A DNA stretch of 64,000 nucleotides. Origin: Bog-1340 sp964513515 (lineage in GTDB: Bacteria > Patescibacteriota > Minisyncoccia > Phycocordibacterales > GWA1-40-21). Shown in pieces: positions 40,942 to 48,492 of the stretch. Numbering within the stretch: position 1 is the first letter of the stretch; each line of letters begins with the position of its first letter. Position numbers and translations under genes: made by a program. The stretch spans positions 95,599 to 159,598 of the forward strand of contig CAZEMP010000002.1 of assembly GCA_964513515.1 (NCBI GenBank), written 5' to 3'. The notes beneath the pieces were generated by a model, which worked only from the letters and a program-made list of their open reading frames with translations, had not been told where the DNA came from and did not search any database.

Positions 40942-41502
40942 ATGCCCAAAAAAGAAACAAAAACACTATTAATAGTTCTCCTTTTGATAGATGTATTATA
41001 CATCGGTTCTTTTTCATTTTTGTATTATTTTACAAGAAGTTTAATCGCAGAATCTATCGATGTAGAAAATCAGATAAAAATTGAATTAAAAAAGCAAGAT
41101 ATGAAAATATTGATGAAAGATGATATTTTGTCCGGGAAAATATATCAAGAGAAATTGGCGGGTTATATATTACCAAGCGGTGGAACTGTTGCTTTTATAA
41201 AGATACTTGAGCAGATGTTTTCTAGTAGTACAGTAAAATACGAAATAAAAAGTGTTACTAACAAACCTTTCGAGAAGGGGGGGCCAACAAACGCAGAATT
41301 TATAAATATAAATGTAGATGTAATAGGAGAATGGAAGAATATTTATTTTTTCCTAAAGTCCTTAGAAAACTATCCTTTAAAGATAAACATTAAAAAAGTT
41401 ACTTTGAGTAAGTTTTCAGACTATCTTATGAAAAATAAACTTGTTCCAGAGTGGCACGGAAATTTTGAATTTACCGTTGTTAAGTTAAAAGACGTAAAAT
41501 AA
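40942..41502 (+). CDS. pilO: PilO-like pilus assembly protein
   Basis: 186 aa. N-terminal membrane helix (about 8-30, LLIVLLLIDVLYIGSFSFLY), coiled coil, then the PilO fold with YILPSGGTVAFIKILEQMF and NIYFFLKSLENYPLKINIK, characteristic for PilO. Directly follows pilN. Confidence 0.82.
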   Translation: MPKKETKTLLIVLLLIDVLYIGSFSFLYYFTRSLIAESIDVENQIKIELKKQDMKILMKDDILSGKIYQEKLAGYILPSGGTVAFIKILEQMFSSSTVKYEIKSVTNKPFEKGGPTNAEFININVDVIGEWKNIYFFLKSLENYPLKINIKKVTLSKFSDYLMKNKLVPEWHGNFEFTVVKLKDVK

Positions 41503-41508
41503 AAGTAC

Positions 41509-41640
41509 TTGTCCCGCCTGCCTGCGCAGTCAGGTTGTAAATTACGAGACGAGTCGATAGTAAATCATAAGAATAAGGTTATAATTAATAGCAAATAAGT
41601 ATATAAAAATTAGAAGCTTTAAAATTTTACAACTGGGATG
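41509..41640 (+). promoter_or_regulatory. Conserved 5' leader element, copy 2
   Basis: Same element as 38515-38627: TTGTCCCG, then an extra CCTGCC-TGCGCAGTCAGG hairpin insertion, GTTGTAAATTACGAGACGAG TCGATAG, AT-rich middle, AAATAAGTATATAAAAATTA GAAGC, and ACAACTGGGATG with the start codon of the next gene. Differences between copies fall mainly in the middle; the closing stem is kept. Confidence 0.7.
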
Positions 41641-41964
41641 GATAATTCACTTAAAACTAAATTACAAAATATTAATTTATTATCAACTCCAATATTTCTA
41701 TCAAAAAATATTGTTAATCCAAGACGAGATTGGATTATATTGATAAGTATATTTATTGCTCTCATAATATTATCTTTAGGATTTGATTTTTATATGTACC
41801 AGAAAATTATTAGCGGTGGTATGTATATTAGTGTAAATAAAGAAGAACTTGTTGTAGAAAATCTGAAACATAATGAGCTGAAGAATATTTTAGATAATTT
41901 TGAATCTAAGAAAACCAAAACGGCAGAATTAAAATTGGATAATTTAGTTGACCCATCTATTTAA
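41638..41964 (+). CDS. Small membrane protein of the pilus locus
   Basis: 108 aa, one membrane helix (about 34-56, WIILISIFIALIILSLGFDF), short soluble C-terminus. No family recognised. Position after pilO and single-span topology suggest a pilus accessory (PilP-like in position only). Translation is linked to leader copy 2. Confidence 0.6.
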   Translation: MDNSLKTKLQNINLLSTPIFLSKNIVNPRRDWIILISIFIALIILSLGFDFYMYQKIISGGMYISVNKEELVVENLKHNELKNILDNFESKKTKTAELKLDNLVDPSI

Positions 41965-42024
41965 AACTGTTATAGTGTTTTTGCACAGCTCTTTGATTTT
42001 ATATGTAGGGTTAGAATTGTATGG

Positions 42025-42030
42025 TATAAT
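42025..42030 (+). promoter_or_regulatory. -10 box of the HNH gene (leaderless)
   Basis: TGGTATAAT then 6 bases to the ATG; the expected +1 is the A of the start codon. Confidence 0.75.
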
Positions 42031-42036
42031 CCATGT

Positions 42037-42348
42037 ATGCCATATAAAGACAGAAAGAATCTTTATGCCGCACAAAAGAGACATCGTGTAAAAGTACGCG
42101 AAAAACTCTTTGCTTTTTTGTCTAGCAAATCATGTCTTGATTGTGGCGAAAAGGACCCGATTGTTTTGGATTTTGATCATAATAATCCGAAAAATAAATT
42201 TAAAGATGTTGGGAAGATGCTCTCAGGGCATTATTCCTGGGAATCTGTAGAACGAGAAATTAATAAATGTGACATACGTTGTGCCAATTGTCATAGACGT
42301 AAAACATATAAAGAACAAAAAAGTTGGGGTAGAAGTAAGCCCTCGTAG
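42037..42348 (+). CDS. HNH-type endonuclease-like protein, 3' end overlaps tRNA-Arg
   Basis: 103 aa. Zinc-type HNH: CLDCGEKDPIVLDFDHNN (CxxC and the HNH His), then CDIRCANCHRRKTYKEQKSW (second CxxC and NxxH). Short stand-alone HNH of this kind may be homing or restriction nucleases. Its last codons and TAG stop run 10 bases into tRNA-Arg(TCT), so gene and tRNA probably share one transcript. Confidence 0.85.
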   Translation: MPYKDRKNLYAAQKRHRVKVREKLFAFLSSKSCLDCGEKDPIVLDFDHNNPKNKFKDVGKMLSGHYSWESVEREINKCDIRCANCHRRKTYKEQKSWGRSKPS

Positions 42349-42410
42349 CTTAATGGATAAAGCAATGCTCTTCTAAGGCGTTGATGTTGGTTCGATTCCA
42401 GCCGAGGGCA
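42339..42410 (+). tRNA. tRNA-Arg(TCT)
   Basis: Acceptor GCCCTCG/CGAGGGC, D-arm TAGCTTAATGGATAAA, anticodon loop CTTCTAA (TCT), T-loop TTCGATT, discriminator A. No CCA. Its first 10 bases encode the end of the HNH protein. Confidence 0.95.
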
Positions 42411-42537
42411 CAAAGTGTAAATAATTGAAAAACACCACCTATTGCAAGGTGTTTTTTCTTTATACTTTGTAGACGGACTGAACGTAGGTGAAGGAGTCGA
42501 GGTTGGCACTTTTTCAGTAGAAAAAGATATGTGACCC
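42411..42537 (+). other. tRNA tail unit behind tRNA-Arg(TCT), class 2 core
   Basis: Hairpin CACAAAGTGTAAA ... AACACC/GGTGTT ... TATACTTTGTAG, in which the arm starts at the tRNA end, followed immediately by a class 2 core (42471-42537): AGACGGA, GAGTCGAGGTT, stem CTTTTT/AAAAAG, GTGACCC. The reverse-complement T-arm segment and the direct tRNA-end copy of the larger units are missing, so this is the short form, as behind tRNA-Leu. Confidence 0.75.
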
Positions 42538-42630
42538 GAATTTTTGACGGGTTTGGACCCAAAGTAAAAATAAATGTCGATCTAAAATTTGTAACTGTTT
42601 TGCTTGTATTAGATATGTTACACTCTTTGC

Positions 42631-43614
42631 ATGAACGCGTTACTATCTCATATAAAAAATCTCTACAATCTAAAATTAAGTTATTTAGAAAAAGTAAAAA
42701 AGGGTTCTTTGACCCAGAATCATATTTTGACCACAGATGATACTAAATATTTCTTAAAACAATATATTTTTGATAATAGGAGTAAGATTGAGGAAATACA
42801 CATGATTAAGAAGTATTTTGTCGATGGCGGAATACCGATAGTTCTTCCAATCACCAATGTGGAAGGAAATACATTTTTCTTTTATGAAAACAGATACTAC
42901 GCTCTTTTTCCTTTTGTTTCCGATAAACAACTTGAGACAGGTTCTATGAATGATACAGCCACTATCTCGCTAGGTGAAATGCTCGGAAAAATTCATTTAC
43001 TAGGGAGAGATGCAAAATTACCCATTAAGGATAAGTTCAACCCATGGAATAAGGAAAAGTCACTTAAAAAGATAGAATCGATAAATAAAGAACTAAATAA
43101 AATAATCGAACCAACTGATTTTGATTTATCAGCAATAGAAAGTATAAAACTTAAGAAACAACTTATAGAGGAAAACACTCTAACTTATAAAGATCTAAAC
43201 TTATCAAATGATCATCTCATTCATGGAGATTATCTTGATCATAATGTTTTCTTTGGAGATGACAACAAAGTTTCTTACGTCTTTGACCTTGAAAAGGCTA
43301 GCTATTCTCCAAGAATGCGTGAATTGTTCAGGTCAATGATATATAGTTTCTTAAGTGAAGATTTTACAAAAGAAAGTATAAATAAGGCAAAACTGTATTT
43401 ACAATCATATCTTAAGGTATATCCGGTCTCTAAAGATGAACTTTCAAAAGGTCTTAAACTATATTATCTCCAAGCCATTCATAGTTTGTGGACTGAAAGA
43501 GAACATTACTTAAATAACAATCTAAGGGCTGATGAGCATTTAAAAAAAGACATTATGCGAGTAAAGTATCTTTCACAAAATTATGATGAATTTGAGAATG
43601 AATTGTTGAAGTAA
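42631..43614 (+). CDS. Phosphotransferase of the APH/choline-kinase fold
   Basis: 327 aa. Kinase-like fold: YFLKQYIFDNRSKIEEIHMI, YYALFPFVSDKQ (hinge), LGEMLGKIHLLGR, catalytic loop LIHGDYLDHNVFFGDDNK, metal-binding FDLEKASYSPRMRELF. Phosphorylates an unknown small molecule (homoserine-, choline- or aminoglycoside-kinase relatives). Precedes TrmB copy 3. Confidence 0.85.
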   Translation: MNALLSHIKNLYNLKLSYLEKVKKGSLTQNHILTTDDTKYFLKQYIFDNRSKIEEIHMIKKYFVDGGIPIVLPITNVEGNTFFFYENRYYALFPFVSDKQLETGSMNDTATISLGEMLGKIHLLGRDAKLPIKDKFNPWNKEKSLKKIESINKELNKIIEPTDFDLSAIESIKLKKQLIEENTLTYKDLNLSNDHLIHGDYLDHNVFFGDDNKVSYVFDLEKASYSPRMRELFRSMIYSFLSEDFTKESINKAKLYLQSYLKVYPVSKDELSKGLKLYYLQAIHSLWTEREHYLNNNLRADEHLKKDIMRVKYLSQNYDEFENELLK

Positions 43615-43717
43615 TAATGAAGATCATAAATTTTATGACGGCACCGTTTTTAATTTTAAGATAAAGCCTAAATTATAAAATATGTTATTATTATCCTATT
43701 AAAATAATATAATATTT

Positions 43718-44464
43718 ATGCTAGCAAAATATCTAAAAGAAATTGGTTTGAGTGAAAAGGAAGCAGAGGTATATCTATCCTTACTTGAAGGAGATAGCTA
43801 TTCAATATTAGCTCTATCTAAAAAAACAAAAATTAATCGCACGACGATTTACTCCGTCATAAAGTCTCTTTTAGAAAAAGGATTAGTCAGTGAGACCACA
43901 ATAAATACAAAAACAAACTATCATGCAGAGTCTCCGGATAGATTAGAAACATTTGTAAATCAACAAAAAATTCTTCTTGAAGAGAGCTCAAAGAAATTAA
44001 TAGATGTCATACCTCAGTTAAAAAGCGTTCAAAGAGGTATGGGTGAAAGGCCTGTTGTTAAGTATTTCGAAGGAAAGGAAGGTATTTTAAGTGGTTCAGA
44101 GGATATTTTTAAGGATCCAGTGCCAACAGAAAAAGCTTATATGATATATTCTAAAGATCTAATTGATGAAATCTTTAAGACAAGTGAGATAACAAAAACT
44201 AAAAGCAACAGAACTAGTAAAAAAATTGAAGGATTGTCAATATATACTTATAAAAAAGGTGATATTCCAAGTGATGAAACATCTACCAGAGTAAGAATTG
44301 ACGAAAAAAAATATCCAATAAATTGTGATATTACAATATATAAAGATAAAGTCAGGATAGCCACATTAAGTAAGAATTTGTCTGGTATATATATACAAAG
44401 TGCTGACTTGGCAGAAACACTCAAAAGCATAATAAGATTAGTCAGCGATACTTTAAGTAAATAA
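43718..44464 (+). CDS. TrmB-family transcriptional regulator (copy 3)
   Basis: 248 aa. Winged helix EIGLSEKEAEVYLSLLEGDS, ALSKKTKINRTTIYSVIKSL; C-terminal VKYFEGKEGILSGSEDIF. Adjacent to the AT-rich region (44.76-45.06 kb) that contains TTTGACATT/AATGTCAAA dyads upstream of the hammerhead array, so it is the likely local regulator of that array (inference). Confidence 0.85.
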   Translation: MLAKYLKEIGLSEKEAEVYLSLLEGDSYSILALSKKTKINRTTIYSVIKSLLEKGLVSETTINTKTNYHAESPDRLETFVNQQKILLEESSKKLIDVIPQLKSVQRGMGERPVVKYFEGKEGILSGSEDIFKDPVPTEKAYMIYSKDLIDEIFKTSEITKTKSNRTSKKIEGLSIYTYKKGDIPSDETSTRVRIDEKKYPINCDITIYKDKVRIATLSKNLSGIYIQSADLAETLKSIIRLVSDTLSK

Positions 44465-44478
44465 AAAAAGTAAATGAA

Positions 44479-44508
44479 AAGCCCCTCCCGATGTTCCGGG
44501 AGGGGCTT
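44479..44508. terminator. Strong bidirectional terminator
   Basis: AAGCCCCTCCCG / CGGGAGGGGCTT with a 6-base loop between TrmB copy 3 and the leftward noncoding transcript from the array's control region. Confidence 0.85.
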
Positions 44509-44775
44509 CGTCTTCTCTGGTCGTACATCGACCATTCTTCACAGTTCTTGGTTCTTCAGAACCCTGCAAAGAACTCTCTTTATTTCTCGAGCGAACGCCC
44601 GAAAGAACTACTAGTCGTTCATGACCCCATCCTCCTTGTTTTGTACTACTACAACTACCTTAACCGAACTAGCATAGTCTCAACCCCTTCACCCCCTTGA
44701 AGTATTCAAGGGGGGTAGTCGAGTACTATCTAGTCGTGCATAGTGGTTTTACCCCCTTTGCTAAATTTATTACGA
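44509..44775 (-). ncRNA. Candidate leftward transcript without a clear ORF
   Basis: On the minus strand a promoter TTGACA, 16 bases, TATCAT lies about 44785-44812, then a GC-richer stretch with ACCCCC / GGGGGT-type hairpins (CCCCCTTGAA/TTCAAGGGGG near 44690-44716), an RBS-like AAGGAGG followed only by very short frames, hairpin GGTTCTGAAGAACC, and the terminator at 44479-44508. It parallels the leftward RNA of the origin region and may be a structured RNA or a decayed cassette. Confidence 0.4.
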
Positions 44776-45212
44776 CAATTCAATGATAACAGATAAGAAA
44801 TATTTGTCAATAGGTTTTGACGTTATTTGACATTTTATGTAAATTAATGTCAAAATACGCCAATTTATAAGGCTGTTTCCGTCTTTTCACCAAAAAACAG
44901 TGTTATTTGTGAAAAACATACTAAAATTAGTGTAAAATAACTTTAAAATATGTCAAATATATGAATTAAATGTTGATGCGTATCGACATAATTAATATTA
45001 TATTATCCTTATATAAAGCCATATATTATGAATCTATAAAAGAAAGTGTTGTTATCTCTTGACAAATAAATATAATCTGTTAAGCTATACATAGAAAACA
45101 AGTTTGATGTATTTCCTTCCAAGTGCCTCTCTCTAATATTTAATAAATAAGGCAGCAGCAGGCACTTGGAAGGGAATAGATCTAATAAATCACACAAAAG
45201 GGGGTGATGAAT
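44776..45212. promoter_or_regulatory. AT-rich divergent control region and leader of the hammerhead array
   Basis: Contains a dyad TTTGACATT (44826-44834) / AATGTCAAA (44846-44854), further TTGAC/GTCAA words near 44805, 44820 and 44950, a rightward TTGACA at 45059 with TATACA downstream (spacing longer than ideal), and a long leader hairpin CCTTCCAAGTGCCT / AGGCACTTGGAAGG (45116-45174) just before the first tiny ORF. Confidence 0.6.
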
Positions 45213-45284
45213 ATGACGATATACATCGTCAACGGACAAGTCTTCACCAGCCGACAGGCTGCGATTGAAGCCCAGAGGAAGTAA
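45213..45284 (+). CDS. Tiny ORF, first of the hammerhead array (leader peptide?)
   Basis: 23 codons, MTIYIVNGQVFTSRQAAIEA then QRK, with a very good RBS (AAGGGGG, 8 bases upstream). The text looks like a real, balanced peptide. Downstream come a CCGG hairpin region, the ~98-bp direct repeat and HHR-B. Could be a leader peptide, a small regulatory protein or a truncated gene. Confidence 0.5.
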   Translation: MTIYIVNGQVFTSRQAAIEAQRK

Positions 45285-45361
45285 AATTCCCCTGGAAATT
45301 CTTCGGGTAAAACCGGAGTTACTAAAAAATCCATTAGTGTAAAAGCACGGGTAAATGTGCT

Positions 45362-45460
45362 TTGTGTGTTAGGCCAGTCGAAAGACAAATCTGAACACTC
45401 TTTTACTGATCAAGGTAGAAGTCAACCTAGGTCACGGGGGATTTTATATCTCCCTCTGTA
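45362..45460 (+). repeat. Direct repeat copy 1 leading into HHR-B
   Basis: Begins TTGTGTGTTAGGCCAGTCGA and ends at the 5' stem III and cleavage triplet of the ribozyme. About 90 of 98 positions match the copy at 48903-49000, mismatches scattered. Contains GATCAAGGTAGAAGT and GGGGGATTTTATATCTCCC. The two copies bracket 3.5 kb of cassette genes. Confidence 0.92.
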
Positions 45461-45516
45461 TTCGACTAAGTCGGACTGATGAGTCTTCCATCTAATATAT
45501 GGTAAGACGAAACAGA
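45455..45516 (+). ncRNA. Type III hammerhead ribozyme (HHR-B)
   Basis: TCTG/CAGA stem III, cleavage triplet GTA ending 45460, stem I TTCGAC/GTCGGA, CTGATGA (45476-45482), a long stem II GTCTTCCAT ... ATGGTAAGAC, GAAA (45509-45512). Complete core; stem II is extended compared with its siblings. Confidence 0.93.
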
Positions 45517-45535
45517 AAAGTTCCTTAAAATAAAT

Positions 45536-46010
45536 TCCCTGTTCCTTATGCGAATTTAAAATAATATTTGAATTTGAATAAGGCGCAGGGAGTGTGTGAT
45601 CCCCAAAGCGCGTGAGGCTGGCAGACCAACTGCTAGGGAGTGGCTGACGGTAATACCCGTCACACCATAATCCTAAAAAAAGGATGGGTAACCCGTTCGC
45701 CGCCGGCTGAGTGTGTGCAGAGCGGTTTCTAGAATCGCCCCCTGATCACACCACGCAAGTAAAAACCCCCAAATGGTTCCCGGAATGCATCCGGGTTGCG
45801 ACAGCCACATGGGGAGCCAGGTTGGTATATTAGCTTGCCAACCAATCACACGGCCTTTAATGCCCGCCTGGAATGATGCGACAATCATTCCACCGGGAAG
45901 ATCCCTTGAGATCTTCCCGTCTTTCTTCAGTCCGGTACGTAAGTAGTGGATTGAAATCAAGATTTTAGTTCTTTCAATTTAATCAACAGCCACCCAGCCA
46001 TAAGACCTTA
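45536..46010 (+). ncRNA. Candidate large structured RNA between HHR-B and the first full cassette gene
   Basis: About 450 bases, GC-rich, no convincing ORF on either strand, many nested hairpins: CCTTAT/ATAAGG, TGACGG/CCGTCA, CCCGGA/TCCGGG, GGTTGG/CCAACC, TGGAATGAT/ATCATTCCA, CGGGAAGATC/GATCTTCCCG. It begins with CCCTG and pairs early with CAGGG. After HHR-B cleavage it would form the 5' part of a separate RNA. Not recognised as RNase P, tmRNA or a group I/II intron. Confidence 0.5.
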
Positions 46011-46042
46011 CTCGAAAGAGAAGGCAGGCAAAGGAGAATCCC

Positions 46043-46255
46043 ATGACCACTCGTATTGACGATGTAGAAGCCGCCCATATAGAGGCGAACGAGGAAAATC
46101 ACTTTTGGCATGTGATTTATCCCGACGCAGTAAACGCGTTACGTCAGGATTATGCAATCGATTTCGCCCACGAAATGGCGATACTCGAAGATCCACAACG
46201 CGATCCACTCGAATGCCGTCGATGTGGTTGGGTGCATCCTACCGGATGCATCTAA
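46043..46255 (+). CDS. Cassette gene 1 of the hammerhead array
   Basis: 70 aa, acidic (TTRIDDVEAAHIEANEENHF) with a C-terminal CRRCGWVHPTGC zinc-knuckle-like end. RBS AAAGGAGAA before the ATG. GC-rich codons unlike the chromosome. Followed by hairpin GGGGT-GCCTA-ACCCC and then HHR-C. Function unknown. Confidence 0.65.
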   Translation: MTTRIDDVEAAHIEANEENHFWHVIYPDAVNALRQDYAIDFAHEMAILEDPQRDPLECRRCGWVHPTGCI

Positions 46256-46306
46256 GACCGATCGGCAACGGGGTGCCTAACCCCACGGGAGAACTAAAAA
46301 TCTCCC

Positions 46307-46356
46307 TCTGTCTCGAGATGAAATCTCGACTGATGAGCTCAAAAGAGCGAAACAGA
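46307..46356 (+). ncRNA. Type III hammerhead ribozyme (HHR-C)
   Basis: TCTG/CAGA, triplet GTC ending 46312, stem I TCGAGAT/ATCTCGA, CTGATGA (46330-46336), stem II GCTC-AAAA-GAGC, GAAA (46349-46352). Perfect core. Confidence 0.96.
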
Positions 46357-46493
46357 AAATGTTTTTTAATAAAATCGGGGAAGCGCTTACCCTTAAATAA
46401 GCGCAAACCTCATTTCCAATATCCTATATAAGTTTGAGTGCACCTCAGATGAAATTAGGAAAACAGGAAATGTGGGTCAGTAGGAGGAAGCAA

Positions 46494-46805
46494 ATGGATG
46501 ACACCAAATGCGCCTTCTGCGGCCAAGCGGGAAAGCACGGGGCACAGTGGATTATTCGCGTCTCAGGTATGGTGAGCAATCGCCAGATCTTTGACGGGAA
46601 GAAATTCCATCGTCCCTGTGCTGACTCCGTGATCAAACAAGCGCCAGTTGGACTCAAGTCGAGTATCCAGCCGAGCGCCGAATTGATCTCGGAGTGGAAA
46701 GAGAAGGCTCGCTTGAAGCGCGTCCGAGAGTTTTGGGAAAAGAATACCCCAAAGCTTAAAGAACTGCGCGACAAGTTGCCGGCTCTTCCTGCTGCCGCAG
46801 CGTAA
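46494..46805 (+). CDS. Cassette gene 2: zinc-ribbon-like protein
   Basis: 103 aa; start at 46494 chosen for the RBS TAGGAGGA (an upstream in-frame ATG lacks one). CAFCGQAGKHGAQW ... KKFHRPCAD gives a CxxC + HxxC set, as in small zinc fingers. C-terminal helical, basic. GC-rich. Unknown function; nucleic-acid binding is possible. Confidence 0.68.
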   Translation: MDDTKCAFCGQAGKHGAQWIIRVSGMVSNRQIFDGKKFHRPCADSVIKQAPVGLKSSIQPSAELISEWKEKARLKRVREFWEKNTPKLKELRDKLPALPAAAA

Positions 46806-47038
46806 CAACGAACGTAATCGTTGGCTCGAGATTGATAGCGTGGTCAACGCTAAAACTTTCTTTTGAAAGTGAACTCGAGATAATCTCTGCCCGGAGAATA
46901 AATGGGGACGCCTGGATTCGGGCGGATGGCAAATTGACTGTTTGCTAAAGCTGACCACAGCAGAACAAAACCGTGTGAATTTTTAGTTGAATAAAACTAT
47001 CGTTGCGAAAGCAAATGGAGAATACGTTAATTTCTCCG

Positions 47039-47087
47039 CTGTATCGGAATGTAATTCCGACTGATGAGCTCAAAAGAGCGAAACAGA
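47039..47087 (+). ncRNA. Type III hammerhead ribozyme (HHR-D)
   Basis: CTG/CAG short stem III, triplet GTA ending 47043, stem I TCGGAAT/ATTCCGA, CTGATGA (47061-47067), stem II GCTC-AAAA-GAGC, GAAA (47080-47083). Confidence 0.93.
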
Positions 47088-47099
47088 AAATGTTAAACA

Positions 47100-47527
47100 C
47101 AAATATAAAAACAATACTTTAAACCTGGCGGTTAAAAGTCGAAAGTGGATTCAAAAAAAAGTTGAGACAATAAAGTTCCTTAAAATTTTTAATTGGACTA
47201 TCAAACCTCGGAATGTGTTCGGTTTAAAAACTTGATACATTCCGGGGTATGATGGTTCCTCGGCAGGGACAGGGCCAGAGGTACATTCTGATCGCCAAAT
47301 GGGTGTGGCAACCCAAAAGGTAATCAGGACAAGGCCAGGAAGTACCTGTTCCAATCCACCTATCGCTTGCCAGCGGTAGGCGTTGTCGAGCGTACAATGT
47401 TAGAGGAAAAAATCTTTGTTGCTCTTTGGTTACTCTCAAGAGAGAGATGAGCCAAAGTAAGTTACAACATCGAGGACCCCTCAAACGCTCAGAATTTTAA
47501 TAAATCCCTTAAAAAGGAGGTGCCAAA
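47100..47527 (+). other. 430-bp noncoding segment between HHR-D and cassette gene 3
   Basis: No supported ORF. Contains repeated leader words (AAGTTCCTTAAAATTTTTAA near 47176), hairpins CCTCGGAATGTGTT ... GATACATTCCGGGG, GGGTG-TGGC-AACCC, CTTTGG/CCAAAG, and ends in the RBS of gene 3. Possibly a second structured RNA released by HHR-D cleavage. Confidence 0.45.
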
Positions 47528-47749
47528 ATGGCATGGTACACCAGTCACCTTCTCCGCTTTCGCGGCAGATTGGTGGAAGTAGGATCACGATATGGCCGCT
47601 ATAATGGGGCCATTGTCGTGAAGGGTAAACCTCTCGATCTGAGCAGATATTCTCGAGACGAAAAACGCCTCGCGAAACTCTTCTGCAGAAGCGAGAAGGT
47701 GGAACGCGAAATTCAAGAGGCCCTCGAAGCAATGAGGAATTACTCTTGA
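47528..47749 (+). CDS. Cassette gene 3 of the hammerhead array
   Basis: 73 aa, basic, MAWYTSHLLRFRGRLVEVG, then a helical end (EKRLAKLFCRSEKVEREIQE). Excellent RBS AAAGGAGG. GC-rich. Followed by HHR-E. No family recognised. Confidence 0.65.
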   Translation: MAWYTSHLLRFRGRLVEVGSRYGRYNGAIVVKGKPLDLSRYSRDEKRLAKLFCRSEKVEREIQEALEAMRNYS

Positions 47750-47844
47750 GTTTAGCACCCTCGTTAGTGCAAACGTAAGTGGGGATCTTGCAAAAACAAT
47801 AATGCAAGGCGAGACCACTGCACCGTCTAATCCACGTTACGGAT

Positions 47845-47895
47845 TTTGTCTCTCGATGTGTATCGAGACTGATGAGTCCAAAAGGACGAAACAGA
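47845..47895 (+). ncRNA. Type III hammerhead ribozyme (HHR-E)
   Basis: TTTG/CAGA stem III (one G-T pair), triplet GTC ending 47850, stem I TCTCGAT/ATCGAGA, CTGATGA (47869-47875), stem II GTCC-AAAA-GGAC (compensatory change against GCTC/GAGC of the siblings), GAAA. Confidence 0.94.
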
Positions 47896-48048
47896 GAAGT
47901 TCCTTTAAATTAATTAAGTAGTCATAGCCAAAAGTTTCTAAAAAATTTGGAAATTGCTGGCTATGACTACCGAATGTGTGCGGTTATCAAGCCTCTTAAC
48001 TCGCGAGTAGCGGGAAGTCGTTCGGCATATAGCCGATGGAGAAATACC

Positions 48049-48369
48049 ATGAAAAATCAGACTTTCTCGCAGCTCCCGAAGTCGGCTCGGCGGGCCATGC
48101 AACTTGAGGCTCGCGAAGCGAAGATGGGAGAGAGATTCGAGGCGTGTGGTTTTTTTAGGCACTCGTTCAATAACTTCTCCGGACCTAAGAAGGTTTGGAA
48201 GTTTTTGACCCGTGTTGAGAAAAAACCCGCGCTCATTTCTGCGGCCAAGAGACTTACGAAACTTGGGCTCGCGGTGTGGGTGGGCGAGAAATTCGAAACC
48301 TGGAAAGGAGCAATCCAGGTGGATTTCCACGCCACCGATAAGGAGATTTTGAATTTCCTTACCGAGTAG
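48049..48369 (+). CDS. Cassette gene 4 of the hammerhead array
   Basis: 106 aa from ATG 48049 (TGGAGAA upstream). Basic, helical (LPKSARRAMQLEAREAKMGE, KKPALISAAKRLTKLGLAV). GC-rich, unknown. Followed by the hairpin AGGGT-GCCTA-ACCCT that also follows gene 1, but by no ribozyme, so genes 4 and 5 would stay on one RNA. Confidence 0.6.
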   Translation: MKNQTFSQLPKSARRAMQLEAREAKMGERFEACGFFRHSFNNFSGPKKVWKFLTRVEKKPALISAAKRLTKLGLAVWVGEKFETWKGAIQVDFHATDKEILNFLTE

Positions 48370-48492
48370 CGGGCAAACAGGGTGCCTAACCCTGGTTAAT
48401 TTCTTAAAACCGAATATCCTTTATAATCCAACATCTAGAGTGTGTTGGTAAAAAGAGGAGAATAAGGTTTAAGGAATACAAGGAGGATTGCC

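Noticed and set aside
42591..42631. Further tRNA gene in the tail regions
   Set aside because: Partial acceptor and T-arm copies are present but no complete cloverleaf with an anticodon arm.
45411..45430. Hairpin-ribozyme resemblance (AGAAGTCAACC) inside the direct repeat
   Set aside because: Only the loop A word matches; the loop B half (GAGAAACA... GUAUAUUAC) is absent, and copy 2 reads AGAAGTTAACC. Chance.
45536..46010. Group I or group II intron
   Set aside because: No P/Q/R/S core words of group I; no domain V or maturase of group II; the segment does not interrupt a gene.
45673..47807. Minus-strand open frames of 85-131 codons across the hammerhead array
   Set aside because: They lie opposite RBS-led plus-strand genes or structured RNA, lack RBS, and arise from GC-rich sequence with few stop codons.
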